Origin: Clostridium_AD frigoriphilum
GTDB lineage: Bacteria; Bacillota; Clostridia; Clostridiales; Clostridiaceae
Direction: 5' to 3'
DNA: 64,000 nucleotides
Assembly (NCBI RefSeq): GCF_036541405.1
Contig: NZ_JAZHFS010000010.1
Coordinates: 62,001 to 126,000, forward strand
The translations under genes were made by a program, and so were the position numbers. Of this stretch, positions 7,995-17,351 are shown one piece after another. The notes below the pieces were generated by a model. It searched no databases. It was given only the letters and a program-made list of their open reading frames with translations, and had not been told where the DNA came from. Position 1 is the stretch's first letter. Every line of letters starts with the position of its first letter.

Positions 7995-10640
7995 CTATTT
8001 TACTAATCTTTCAATAATAGAGCATACATTCTCGATTGCTTCATCTAATTTATCTGGCAGTTTTCCGCCAGCCTCTGCCATATTCGGTCTACCGCCACCG
8101 CCGCCGCCAGCAATTTTAGCTACTTCTTTGATTATTTTTCCACAATGAATTCCTTTATCTATTGCAGACTTAGATGCCATTGCAATAAACTGTACTTTGT
8201 CACCTACACTACTTCCAAGAACTACTACGCCATCACCGAGTTTATCGCGAAGTTTATCAGCTAAATCCCTTAATGCCTCTGAGTCCATATTGCGTACAGT
8301 ACCACAGATTACTTTAACACCTTTAACCTCTTTAACATTATTTAACATTTCATCGACTGAAGAACTAGCTAGTTTCCCTTTTAATAATATTATTTCCTTC
8401 TCTTTATCTTTTAATTCACCTAATTGAAGTTGTAATTTATTAATTATATCCTTTTCGGAGCATTTTAACGTACTCGCAATATCTTTTAATTGATTATTTT
8501 TATCTTCTAGAAATTCAATAGAATTAATACCTGTTATAGCTTCAATTCTTCTAACTCCTGCAGCTACCCCTGATTCAGATAAAATTTTAAAGAGACCTAT
8601 TTCTCCTGTGTTTTTAACATGAGTACCTCCACATAATTCCTTACTGAATTCACCTATAGATACAACTCTAACATCATTTTTGTACTTTTCATCAAACAAA
8701 GCTATAGCTCCGCTTTCCTTAGCCTTTTCTATAGTCATGACACTCGTATTAACTGTATACGCCTTTAAAATATTGTCATTGACTATCTTTTGGACTTTAA
8801 TAACTTCCATCTCCGTTAATGCTGAAAAATGGGTGAAATCGAACCTTAATCTATCTTCATTTACATATGATCCTGATTGATGAACATGATCACCTAATAC
8901 CTTTTTCAAAGCTTCTTGCAGCATATGTGTTGCTGAATGATTTCTACAAATTTCATTTCTTCTATCCTCGTTAACCTTAAGAGTTACTAATTCTCCTGTT
9001 AGCAATGTTCCATCAATCATTTTGACAAGATGTACAATTTTTCCAGAAATACTCTTTTTACAATCATAAACCTCTGCCTTAAAATTATCATTAAAGATTA
9101 TTCCCTTGTCTCCGATTTGCCCTCCCATTTCAGCGTAAAAAGGTGTAACTTCTGTTACAATTATTCCCTTTGAACCTTTTGAAAGTTTTGTAGCAATCTC
9201 ACCTTCACTAATTAAAACTTTCACTTTAGAAAACAATTCAGTTTTATCATACCCTTCAAATTTAATTTCTATATCTTTAGGAATTAAATTTAAAACATTG
9301 TCTGCATTACCCATGTAATCTGACTGTCCCCTGGCATCTCTTGCCATCTGCCTCTGATTTTGCATTTCAGTATTAAATTCTTTCAAATCAATCTTTATGC
9401 CTACATCTTCGAGTATTTCTTCTGTAAGTTCATATGGAAATCCATATGTATCATATAATTTAAAAGCCTTATCTCCACCTAATATTTTATCATTATTGAC
9501 TTCAAGTTCCTGTATATATCCTTTTAATATATCCATGCCAGAATCTATAGTTTCAAGAAATCTTTCCTCTTCAATTTTTACAACTTTCTTAATATAAGAT
9601 GCTTTCTCTTTAAGTTCAGGATATGCTACGCAAGAATTTTTTATAACCATATCACAGAGTTCATATAAAAAAGTATTTTTAATTCCAAGTAGTCTACCAT
9701 GCCTTGCAGCACGCCTTATTAGACGTCTTAAAACGTAACCTCTTCCCTCATTAGACGGAAGTATTCCATCACTTATCATGAAAGTTGTGCTCCTAACATG
9801 GTCAGTTATAATTTTTAATGATACGTCGGTTGCAGGGCTTTCTCCGCATTTAGCACCTGTAACCCTTGATACTTCATTTAAAATGTTTTTTATAGTATCC
9901 ACTTCAAATATACTATCCGTGCCTTGCATTATAGCAGATATTCTCTCAAGTCCCATACCTGTATCTATATTAGGATTCTTTAATTTATTATAGTTGCCTT
10001 TTTCATCCTTATCAAATTGAGTAAATACCAAATTCCAAAATTCTATTATTCTGTCTTCATTTCCTGCTTCCATAAATTCTTCACTAGTCTTTATTCTACC
10101 TAATTTTACATTTCTATCAAAATGTATTTCTGAACTTGGACCACAAGGTCCTTGACCTATTTCCCAAAAGTTCTCTTCTTTTCCTAATTTGAAAATATGT
10201 AGCGGATCAATATCGGTGTTTTCATTCCATATATTAAAAGCCTCATTATCATCTAAGTATACAGTTACATATAACATTTCTTTTGGTATATTTAAAACCT
10301 CTGTTACATATTCCCAAGCCCATGGAATAATCTCTTGCTTAAAATAATCACCAAAAGAAAAATTCCCTAGCATTTCAAAGAAAGTACCATGCCTTGATGT
10401 CTTACCCACATTCTCAATATCCCCTGTTCTAATACACTTTTGACAATCAGTTATTCTAACACTAGGTGGTGTTTGAATTCCTGTGAAATATGATTTAAGT
10501 GGTTGCATACCTGCATTTACAAGTAATAAACTATTATCATTCTTAGGTACTAGAGGGAAACTCTCCAGTCTAAGATGTTTTTTACCTTCAAAAAATGTTA
10601 GAAATGATTCTCTAATTTCATTCAAGCCTAAATTCTCCAT
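7995..10640 (-). CDS. alaS: Alanyl-tRNA synthetase
   Basis: A full-length 881-residue class II synthetase. Visible parts are the N-terminal catalytic core (GMQPLKSYFTG, RHGTFFEMLGNFSFGDYF), the editing domain with zinc motif HSATHM and CGGTH, and a C-terminal DHHA1-type Gly-rich stretch (AGGGGGGRPNMAEAGGK). It charges tRNA-Ala with alanine and clears mischarged serine or glycine. Expression is controlled by an upstream T-box leader with an alanine specifier codon, listed separately. Confidence 0.98.
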   Translation of the reverse strand: MENLGLNEIRESFLTFFEGKKHLRLESFPLVPKNDNSLLLVNAGMQPLKSYFTGIQTPPSVRITDCQKCIRTGDIENVGKTSRHGTFFEMLGNFSFGDYFKQEIIPWAWEYVTEVLNIPKEMLYVTVYLDDNEAFNIWNENTDIDPLHIFKLGKEENFWEIGQGPCGPSSEIHFDRNVKLGRIKTSEEFMEAGNEDRIIEFWNLVFTQFDKDEKGNYNKLKNPNIDTGMGLERISAIMQGTDSIFEVDTIKNILNEVSRVTGAKCGESPATDVSLKIITDHVRSTTFMISDGILPSNEGRGYVLRRLIRRAARHGRLLGIKNTFLYELCDMVIKNSCVAYPELKEKASYIKKVVKIEEERFLETIDSGMDILKGYIQELEVNNDKILGGDKAFKLYDTYGFPYELTEEILEDVGIKIDLKEFNTEMQNQRQMARDARGQSDYMGNADNVLNLIPKDIEIKFEGYDKTELFSKVKVLISEGEIATKLSKGSKGIIVTEVTPFYAEMGGQIGDKGIIFNDNFKAEVYDCKKSISGKIVHLVKMIDGTLLTGELVTLKVNEDRRNEICRNHSATHMLQEALKKVLGDHVHQSGSYVNEDRLRFDFTHFSALTEMEVIKVQKIVNDNILKAYTVNTSVMTIEKAKESGAIALFDEKYKNDVRVVSIGEFSKELCGGTHVKNTGEIGLFKILSESGVAAGVRRIEAITGINSIEFLEDKNNQLKDIASTLKCSEKDIINKLQLQLGELKDKEKEIILLKGKLASSSVDEMLNNVKEVKGVKVICGTVRNMDSEALRDLADKLRDKLGDGVVVLGSSVGDKVQFIAMASKSAIDKGIHCGKIIKEVAKIAGGGGGGRPNMAEAGGKLPDKLDEAIENVCSIIERLVK

Positions 10641-10683
10641 AATATCTCCTCCGTTTATTTAAAATTCATGAATTTTTATAATA

Positions 10684-10890
10684 CAAAAAAACCTTCACTT
10701 CCCTAAAACAAGGGACGAAAGTTTTCCGCGTTACCACCCTAATTATATCGCTATATAATTAATAAAATTAACTATATAGCGATATCTCTCAATAAAAACA
10801 GGTTCAAAGATAGCTTCAATATACCTATCAAGAAGTTTTCACCACCCACTTCCTCTCTAAATGACTCCATATATTTACTAACTCTCATCA
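10684..10890 (-). promoter_or_regulatory. T-box riboswitch upstream of alaS (Ala specifier GCU)
   Basis: The conserved T-box sequence AGGGTGGTAACGCGG is on the minus strand at 10726-10740. A stem III-like hairpin with complementary arms lies at about 10746-10785. A terminator follows at 10692-10722 with a T-run at 10684-10690. In stem I a GAA-GCU-A segment places an alanine codon GCU at 10812-10814 as the specifier. Uncharged tRNA-Ala would pair with the leader and favour the antiterminator, allowing alaS transcription when alanine is short. Confidence 0.92.
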
Positions 10891-10955
10891 TTACCTAATA
10901 TTAACTTTATTTATTCATTAAAACATATTCTAACTAAATACCTTATTATATATAA

Positions 10956-10984
10956 ATTATAAGTAATAATCTATTTCTTGTCAA
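10956..10984 (-). promoter_or_regulatory. alaS promoter
   Basis: A perfect consensus promoter on the minus strand: TTGACA (10979-10984), 17-bp spacer, TATAAT (10956-10961). Transcription should start near 10949, about 60 nt before the recognisable T-box stem I. Confidence 0.85.
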
Positions 10985-11007
10985 TATTTAAGATTTAATA
11001 ACAACAT

Positions 11008-12036
11008 CTAAAATAAATAATAATTTAAGTCCTCATATATAACTTTAATTACTACTCCTAGTGGTACTGCAAGTATCATACCTAATATTCCTCCAGCTTC
11101 TCCACCTATCATTAATAATAATATTACCGTTAATGGATGCATACTTATGCTTTCTCCAATTATTTTTGGCGATAATAAACTTCCTTCAATTTGTTGAAGT
11201 GCAAATATCCATATAGTTGTGTATAACGCTATTTTGGGGGATTCTAGTAGTGCAATCAAAATTATAGGTATTAGTCCAAATATAGGACCAAAATAAGGGA
11301 TTATATTAAAAATACCATTTATTAAAGCTAATATTAATGGAAAATCAACTTTCATAAACATTAAGATTAAAAAGGTAGCAATAGTTATAATTCCACATAA
11401 AATAAGCTGACTCATAATATATCTACCTAGTACCTTATCAATATCATCTATAATTTTTTTTATTATATTTCTGCTCTCAGGAGGGAAAATTATAAGTGTT
11501 TTATTTATCATGTTTTCACTATCACATAAAAAATAATATATTATTAAAGGTGAAACCATATAAGTTAATATATTCTCCCCGAGTCCCATGATAAAATCAA
11601 GTAGCTTATTGAATATTAAAATGATTTGTGTATTAGATTTATAATATATAGTATTTATAATACTATCCATTATTTTATTCGTACTTAATACCTTTATTTT
11701 TGTCTTCGCATTGATTAAATAACTCCCCAAATCGTTTATTACTTTGTTTATAGATAAGCTCTCTCTAAATATTGATGGTATCACCACTATAAATATTAGT
11801 AATATTAAAACTAATAGCCCAACTACTATTAAAGCAGATGCTGCCTTTTTATTTACCCCTCTTCTAATTAAAAGAATATATAATGGTTTTAGACAATACG
11901 CTATAATAAACGATATAAATATTAAATTTAGTAATTGTTTAATAATTGGTATTCTTATAGCTATAGCGATTATTACTATTAATATAACAATGCTTACAGC
12001 GCAAATAACTAGCCTCTTTTTATTGTTTTTTTTCAT
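11008..12036 (-). CDS. AI-2E family membrane transporter
   Basis: A 342-residue polytopic membrane protein of the AI-2E/TqsA/YdgG permease family. The start at 12036 is chosen over 12126 because GGGGAAATCAA precedes the ATG and a Lys-rich head leads straight into the first membrane helix. The family pattern LINGIFNIIPYFGPIFGLIP and a C-terminal GGILGMILAVPLGVV are visible. Family members export small molecules; the substrate is unknown. It overlaps the end of the PRC-barrel gene by 17 bp and is probably co-transcribed with it. Confidence 0.88.
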   Translation of the reverse strand: MKKNNKKRLVICAVSIVILIVIIAIAIRIPIIKQLLNLIFISFIIAYCLKPLYILLIRRGVNKKAASALIVVGLLVLILLIFIVVIPSIFRESLSINKVINDLGSYLINAKTKIKVLSTNKIMDSIINTIYYKSNTQIILIFNKLLDFIMGLGENILTYMVSPLIIYYFLCDSENMINKTLIIFPPESRNIIKKIIDDIDKVLGRYIMSQLILCGIITIATFLILMFMKVDFPLILALINGIFNIIPYFGPIFGLIPIILIALLESPKIALYTTIWIFALQQIEGSLLSPKIIGESISMHPLTVILLLMIGGEAGGILGMILAVPLGVVIKVIYEDLNYYLF

Positions 12037-12529
12037 TTGATTTCCCCTGTACAAAAAAGTTATGAGGCATACTTTTAAAACAATATTGATCGTGATTTGG
12101 AATATAAAGAATATTTTCTTCACCAAGTATTAATTCATTTATTAATATTATTCTTTTCCCACGAATCAAATTCGTAATAAATCCTGAAGATACTATAACC
12201 CCTTTTATTATAAACTTGTTGCCTGTAAAGGTAATATCCTCCACCATGCCCAATACATTTCTGCATATATCTATTACATCCATACTAATAAAACTATGTA
12301 AGCATAAATGTGTACTTTTTTCTGCTTTTTTAACCACCATATCTTTATTAAAGTATATGATATCTTCTTTTAGTACACTCAGATTTTTTTGAAAAAAATT
12401 GTATGGAGATATTAGAAATCCAATTACTTTACCTTTATTAAAGTCTATTAATAAGTCTTTAATAAATCCAATTTTTTTACCATCCACACTCACAACATTC
12501 ATAAACATAAAATCTTTACTTTTAAACAT
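12020..12529 (-). CDS. PRC-barrel domain protein
   Basis: A 169-residue protein with two PRC-barrel-like halves. The first, residues about 1-40, reads FMNVVSVDGKKIGFIKDLLI; the second, around residues 80-150, repeats the pattern with VLGMVEDITFTGNKFIIKG. PRC barrels occur in YlmC/YmxH and RimM-type proteins; the role of this one is unknown. It overlaps the following AI-2E transporter gene, which suggests a shared operon. Confidence 0.75.
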   Translation of the reverse strand: MFKSKDFMFMNVVSVDGKKIGFIKDLLIDFNKGKVIGFLISPYNFFQKNLSVLKEDIIYFNKDMVVKKAEKSTHLCLHSFISMDVIDICRNVLGMVEDITFTGNKFIIKGVIVSSGFITNLIRGKRIILINELILGEENILYIPNHDQYCFKSMPHNFFVQGKSNEKKQ

Positions 12530-12692
12530 ATTATCTCCTATATCAAAATAATTTAATTGTTTTTGTTATACTTATCTTTTCCAATTAGTATAAAAATATT
12601 ACATAAAATAAAGATAAATGATTAAAGTAATAGTTGTACTTATAAAATTAAAATTTCTATATACCCATTTCTATAAATTGTCATTAATACTG

Positions 12693-12721
12693 TTGCTTAT
12701 ATATCTTTTAAATAGTATAGT
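12693..12721 (+). promoter_or_regulatory. Promoter of the NagZ-family lipoprotein gene
   Basis: TTGCTT (12693-12698), 17-bp spacer, TATAGT (12716-12721). The leader to the start codon at 12777 would be about 50 nt. Confidence 0.6.
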
Positions 12722-12776
12722 TACCTAGTAATTTTAAATATTTTATTTGTTTTTAGAAAAGAGGTTTAATTTAATA

Positions 12777-14027
12777 ATGAAAAAATCCATTATAATCACC
12801 TTATTAATTAGTAGTTTATTACTATCTGGATGTAATAATTCTGATCATAGCTCTTTATCTAATGTTAAAACTAAGGATGATGTCGCTATTATAAAGCCAA
12901 AACCTATTGACTTAGTCCAAAAAAAAGTTGATTCTATGAATTTAGATGAAAAAATCGGTCAGTTGGTAATCGTTGGACTGGATGGTTATACAATAAACAA
13001 TAATATAACTAATTTAATTAAACAACATAAAGTTTCTGGAGTTATTTTATTTAGTAAAAATGTAAAGAATTCTAATCAGCTAGTTAACTTAATTGATTCA
13101 ATTAAAACCAATAATTCTTTAAATAAAGCACCTCTATTTGTCTCTGTTGATGAGGAAGGTGGAAGGGTATCAAGAATGCCCTATGAATTAAAAAAGCTTC
13201 CATCAAATCAAATAATAGGCAATATGAATGATTCTGACTTAAGCTACAACATTGGAAAAACAATTGGAGATGAACTTAAAATTTATGGATTTAATATGGA
13301 TTTTGCTCCAGTACTAGATATAAATAGCAACCCAAATAACCCTATAATAGGAGATAGATCATTTGGTAATAATTCAAATATTGTGAGCAAACTAGGAATT
13401 AAAACCATGAAAGGCATGAGTAATAACAATATAATTCCTGTTGTAAAACACTTTCCTGGACATGGTGATACCTCAGTTGATTCCCATGTAGGTCTGCCAG
13501 TAGTAAATAAAGATATAAATACACTTAATAAATTTGAACTATTACCTTTTAAAAGCGCTATAAAAAACAACGCTGATGCTATTATGGTGGCTCATATTTT
13601 GCTAAGTAAAATAGATAATGAAAATCCTGCTAGCATGTCAAAAGTTGTTATAACGGATATACTAAGAAAAAAGCTTGAATTTAACGGAGTGGTTATTACT
13701 GATGATATGACCATGGCGGCCATAATGAAATATAATGACATTGGAGATGCTGCCATTAAGTCTTTTAATGCTGGTAGTGATATTATTTTAGTATGCCATG
13801 AATATAATAATGAGCTAAAAGTAATTAATTCACTAAAAGCTGCAGTCCAGAGTAAAACAATATCAGAAAAAAGACTTAATGAGAGTGTGTACCGTATACT
13901 GAAACTCAAAGAAAAGTATAAAATCAATAATGATACGTTAAATACCATAAATACCAATAAAATTAATGAAATTAATGATAAAATAAAATCCTTCTCAAAT
14001 AATTTAACAAAAATAGAACTACATTGA
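12777..14027 (+). CDS. nagZ: Glycoside hydrolase family 3 lipoprotein (beta-N-acetylhexosaminidase, NagZ family)
   Basis: A 416-residue lipoprotein. The start at 12777 is chosen because it begins with a lipoprotein signal peptide (MKKSIIITLLISSLLLSGC) whose lipobox is LLSGC. GH3 NagZ landmarks are SVDEEGGRVSR, KHFPGHGDTSVDSHVGLP (the His/Asp acid-base loop) and VITDDMTMAAI with the nucleophile Asp. NagZ enzymes remove N-acetylglucosamine from muropeptides during wall recycling. In Gram-positives they act outside the membrane, which fits the lipid anchor. The gene ends inside a 25-bp perfect hairpin. Confidence 0.93.
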   Translation: MKKSIIITLLISSLLLSGCNNSDHSSLSNVKTKDDVAIIKPKPIDLVQKKVDSMNLDEKIGQLVIVGLDGYTINNNITNLIKQHKVSGVILFSKNVKNSNQLVNLIDSIKTNNSLNKAPLFVSVDEEGGRVSRMPYELKKLPSNQIIGNMNDSDLSYNIGKTIGDELKIYGFNMDFAPVLDINSNPNNPIIGDRSFGNNSNIVSKLGIKTMKGMSNNNIIPVVKHFPGHGDTSVDSHVGLPVVNKDINTLNKFELLPFKSAIKNNADAIMVAHILLSKIDNENPASMSKVVITDILRKKLEFNGVVITDDMTMAAIMKYNDIGDAAIKSFNAGSDIILVCHEYNNELKVINSLKAAVQSKTISEKRLNESVYRILKLKEKYKINNDTLNTINTNKINEINDKIKSFSNNLTKIELH

Positions 14028-14059
14028 TTAGCCCTCAATGTAGTTCTATTTTTGTTAAA
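14003..14059. terminator. Bidirectional terminator between nagZ and iscU2
   Basis: Perfect 25-bp arms (14003-14027 and 14035-14059) enclose a 7-nt loop. The left arm encodes the last codons and the stop of nagZ. T-rich sequence in each orientation suits termination of both converging genes. Confidence 0.85.
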
Positions 14060-14101
14060 CTTAGGGGCATGAAAATAAATATTTACTTGAATGTCCCTTA
14101 A

Positions 14102-14485
14102 CTACCAAAGTTTCAGATTTTGTGACTCTCTATAATTATTTATTGCATTATGTATAGTTTGCTCTGCAAGTACAGAGCAATGCTCTTTCACAACTGGTAA
14201 ACCCTCTAAAGCCTCAATAACTGACTTATTGGTTAATTTCCAAGCCTCTTCTAAAGTTTTGCCTTTTATAAGTTCTGTCGCAATGCTCGACGATGCTATA
14301 GCTGAACCACAACCAAACGCCTTGAATTTAACGTTGTTTATTATATTATCCTTTACCTTAATATAGATTTTCATTATGTCTCCGCAATTAGGGTCTCCTG
14401 CTTCTCCAATACCATTAGCATCACCTAATACACCCATATTTCTTGGACTATAAAAATGTTCCATAACCTTATCACTATATTCCAT
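14102..14485 (-). CDS. iscU: IscU-type iron-sulfur scaffold protein, second copy
   Basis: A 127-residue NifU_N/IscU-like scaffold. The three cluster-binding cysteines are in GDPNCGDIMK, AFGCGSAIASSS and HCSVLAE. It closely resembles the 142-residue IscU encoded 1.2 kb upstream in the iscR operon but lacks its acidic C-terminal tail. It is separated from mnmA by 164 bp containing a perfect 18-bp hairpin, so it is probably a separate unit or attenuated read-through. Its job relative to the first copy is unknown; a recent duplication is the simplest view. Confidence 0.9.
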   Translation of the reverse strand: MEYSDKVMEHFYSPRNMGVLGDANGIGEAGDPNCGDIMKIYIKVKDNIINNVKFKAFGCGSAIASSSIATELIKGKTLEEAWKLTNKSVIEALEGLPVVKEHCSVLAEQTIHNAINNYRESQNLKLW

Positions 14486-14571
14486 AGTATTACTCCTTTC
14501 CTCTCAATAAAATTGTTGATAACAGTATCCTAATCGTTACTTTATAATATTAACTATTATTTCTTATAAAT

Positions 14572-14611
14572 GCAGAGGGATATCTAGTTTTTTAACTAGA
14601 TATCCCTCTGC
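14572..14611. terminator. Perfect 18-bp hairpin after mnmA
   Basis: Arms 14572-14589 and 14594-14611 are perfectly complementary with a TTTT loop. It lies 39 bp after the mnmA stop. The tail on the minus strand (ATTTATAAG) is not a classic T-run, so it may terminate only partly. Confidence 0.6.
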
Positions 14612-14649
14612 TATAATCATGCACTAAAGTAGCAATATTTATATTGAAT

Positions 14650-15726
14650 TTATAAAATTTTCTCTATTATTCCTCCACCAACTACTAAGTTTTCTAAATA
14701 GAAAACTACCGATTGACCTTTGGTTATAGCTCTTTGTTTCTCATCAAAAACAACCTTTACTCTATTATTTTCCATAGGAATTAAAGTAGCCGATTGTGGA
14801 TTTGCCGAGTATCTAATTTTAGCTGTAACTTTCAAATTTGAGGTTAATTTATCAAAAAGAATAAAATTCAAATCTTTAGCTATGAGCCCAGTTTTAAAGA
14901 TATCTTCTTCATCACCTACTATTACCTGATTAGTAATAGGATTAATATCATTAACAAATACAGGTTTTCCTAGTGCAATACCCAATCCCTTTCTTTGTCC
15001 TATAGTATAATACACTATTCCCTTGTGTTTCCCTATAACTACTCCTTGCTTATCAACAAAGTCTCCTGGTTTTATAACTTTACCGCTATATTTTTTAATA
15101 TAATTTCCATGGTCATTATCAGGTATAAAACAGATTTCTTGACTATCCCTTTTTTTAAAAACTTCAAGACCAATTTTCTCTGCAATCTTTCGTATTTCTG
15201 GTTTAGTATATTCTCCACAAGGCATTAGAGTACGACTTAGTTGGTCTTGCGTTAAACCATATAAAGCATATGTTTGATCTTTCTTATTATCTTCTGCATT
15301 TTTAAGAACGTATCTATCATCTTGTTTTTCAATTTTAGCATAATGCCCTGTAGCTATATAATCAGCACCAAGGGCTCTCGCTTTTCTTAAAAATTCATCA
15401 AATTTAATAGTCCTATTGCATACAATACAAGGGTTGGGAGTTCTACCTTCCATATATTCATCAACAAAATTATCAATAACATTTTTTTTAAAAACATCTT
15501 TAAAATTCATAACATAAAATGGTATATCTAACACATCAGCAACACGTCTTGCATCATTTGCCGCTGATATAGAACAACATCCGCCTTCATTTTCCTCATA
15601 ATCAGGATTATCTGGTGAGAGCTTCATCATAATTCCTATAACCTCATAACCTTGCTCTTGCAAAAGATACGCTGCTACAGAGCTATCTACTCCACCACTC
15701 ATTCCAATAACTACTTTTTTCTTCAT
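14650..15726 (-). CDS. mnmA: tRNA-specific 2-thiouridylase
   Basis: A 358-residue enzyme that adds sulfur to U34 of tRNA-Lys, tRNA-Glu and tRNA-Gln. The ATP pyrophosphatase loop SGGVDSSVAA is at residues 10-19. The catalytic cysteines are in the NPCIVCNRTIKF motif and in EICFIPD. The sulfur comes from the cysteine desulfurase IscS, encoded two genes upstream in the same operon. The gap to iscU is only 10 bp. Confidence 0.97.
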   Translation of the reverse strand: MKKKVVIGMSGGVDSSVAAYLLQEQGYEVIGIMMKLSPDNPDYEENEGGCCSISAANDARRVADVLDIPFYVMNFKDVFKKNVIDNFVDEYMEGRTPNPCIVCNRTIKFDEFLRKARALGADYIATGHYAKIEKQDDRYVLKNAEDNKKDQTYALYGLTQDQLSRTLMPCGEYTKPEIRKIAEKIGLEVFKKRDSQEICFIPDNDHGNYIKKYSGKVIKPGDFVDKQGVVIGKHKGIVYYTIGQRKGLGIALGKPVFVNDINPITNQVIVGDEEDIFKTGLIAKDLNFILFDKLTSNLKVTAKIRYSANPQSATLIPMENNRVKVVFDEKQRAITKGQSVVFYLENLVVGGGIIEKIL

Positions 15727-15736
15727 TTAAAATCAC

Positions 15737-16165
15737 CTATTCTTCTGGTATTTCACCATGTATGTCATCGTGTTCTTCATAATCAAATTCCTCTAGACCA
15801 GCTTTTTTTCTATAATCATTTATTGCCATATGAATTGCCTCTTCAGCTAGTACCGAGCAATGCATTTTTATTGCTGGAAGTCCATCTAGAGCTTCAGCTA
15901 CAGCTTTATTTGTTAATGTCCATGCATCATCTATAGATTTACCTTTAATAAGTTCTGTTGCCATACTTGAAGAAGCTATAGCTGATCCACAACCAAAAGT
16001 TTTAAATTTTGCATCTACTACTATATTATCTTCAACTTTTAAATAAACTTTCATAATATCTCCACATTTAGCGTTACCAACTTCACCTATACCACTAGCA
16101 TTTTCAATTTCTCCTACATTTCTTGGATTAGTAAAATGGTCCATAACTTTTGCACTGTAATCCAT
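15737..16165 (-). CDS. iscU: Iron-sulfur cluster scaffold protein IscU/NifU-like
   Basis: A 142-residue scaffold on which iron-sulfur clusters are assembled from iron and IscS-derived sulfur. The three ligand cysteines are in NAKCGDIMK, TFGCGSAIASSS and MHCSVLAEE. It begins 1 bp after the iscS stop and carries an acidic C-terminal tail (YEEHDDIHGEIPEE) not present in the second copy at 14102-14485. The ATG is preceded by GAAGGGGG. Confidence 0.95.
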   Translation of the reverse strand: MDYSAKVMDHFTNPRNVGEIENASGIGEVGNAKCGDIMKVYLKVEDNIVVDAKFKTFGCGSAIASSSMATELIKGKSIDDAWTLTNKAVAEALDGLPAIKMHCSVLAEEAIHMAINDYRKKAGLEEFDYEEHDDIHGEIPEE

Positions 16166-16166
16166 A

Positions 16167-17351
16167 TTATTTTTCCCCCTTCTTTAAGTAGTCATCATAT
16201 AATGGTGACATATCTCTTAATCTTTGTATAACTTTTGGAACTGTTTCTAATACATAATCTACTTCTTCCTCAGTGGTAGCATCGCCTATTGTTAATCTAA
16301 GTGATCCATGAGCTATCTCATGAATAAGACCTATTGCAAGTAATACGTGTGATGGATCTAAAGAACCAGAAGTACATGCGCTTCCACTTGATGCTGCAAT
16401 ACCCTTCGCATCGAGCATTAGCAATATAGATTCACCTTCAACAAATCTAAAACTAATATTAGAGTTTCCAGGAAGTCTTTTTTCTCCTATTGGTCCATTA
16501 AGTCTTGTGTAAGGTACTTTTAATAATCCATTCATAAGTTTATCTCTTAAAATAACTAGTTTTTTATTATTCTCTTCCATGTTCGCAACAGCTAGCTCAA
16601 GAGCTTTACCAATTCCAACTACACTAGCTACATTTTCAGTACCAGCTCTTTTACCTCTTTCTTGCCCACCACCATGTATTAAATTTTCTATTTTAATACC
16701 TTTTCTTATATATAAAGCTCCTATGCCTTTTGGTCCATAAAACTTATGACCAGCAAGTGATAATAAATCTATATTCATTTCTTTTACATCAACTGGTATA
16801 TGCCCTACAGCTTGAACTGCATCAGTATGAAAAAGTATTTTTTTGCTTCTACATAATGCTCCTATTTCTTTTATTGGTTCTATTGTTCCAATCTCATTAT
16901 TAGCAAACATTACTGATACTAAAATAGTTTTATCTGTAATTGCATTTTCTAGATCTTTAATACTAATAAATCCATATTCATCTACCGGTAAATATGTAAT
17001 ATCAAATCCATTTTTAGCTAAATATTCACAGGTATGAAGTACTGCATGATGTTCTATAGCTGTTGTTATTATATGATTTCCTTTTTTCTTGTAAGAAGAA
17101 GCAATGCCCTTTATAGCCCAATTATCTGCTTCTGAGCCTCCACTTGTAAAAAATATTTCACTTGAATCAGCATTTATCGCTTTTGCTACCTTATCACGTC
17201 CAATATCAATAGCCTTTTTAGTATCCCTTGCTAAAGTATAAATAGAAGATGGATTTCCAAAATATTTTGTAAAATACGGAAGCATTTCTTCCATAACTTC
17301 TGGTTTAACATATGTTGTTGCAGCATGATCCATATAAATTGATTTATTCAT
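16167..17351 (-). CDS. iscS: Cysteine desulfurase IscS/NifS
   Basis: A 394-residue PLP enzyme that takes sulfur from cysteine for iron-sulfur clusters and, through MnmA, for tRNA thiolation. The PLP lysine is in SLAGHKFYGPKG and the catalytic cysteine in SSGSACTSGSLDPS. The start overlaps the end of iscR by 8 bp. The operon iscR-iscS-iscU-mnmA is typical of clostridia. Confidence 0.96.
   Translation of the reverse strand: MNKSIYMDHAATTYVKPEVMEEMLPYFTKYFGNPSSIYTLARDTKKAIDIGRDKVAKAINADSSEIFFTSGGSEADNWAIKGIASSYKKKGNHIITTAIEHHAVLHTCEYLAKNGFDITYLPVDEYGFISIKDLENAITDKTILVSVMFANNEIGTIEPIKEIGALCRSKKILFHTDAVQAVGHIPVDVKEMNIDLLSLAGHKFYGPKGIGALYIRKGIKIENLIHGGGQERGKRAGTENVASVVGIGKALELAVANMEENNKKLVILRDKLMNGLLKVPYTRLNGPIGEKRLPGNSNISFRFVEGESILLMLDAKGIAASSGSACTSGSLDPSHVLLAIGLIHEIAHGSLRLTIGDATTEEEVDYVLETVPKVIQRLRDMSPLYDDYLKKGEK

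Noticed and set aside
13592..14038. Minus-strand ORF (148 aa) over the 3' part of nagZ
   Set aside because: Antisense shadow of a well-supported gene; runs through the terminator hairpin.
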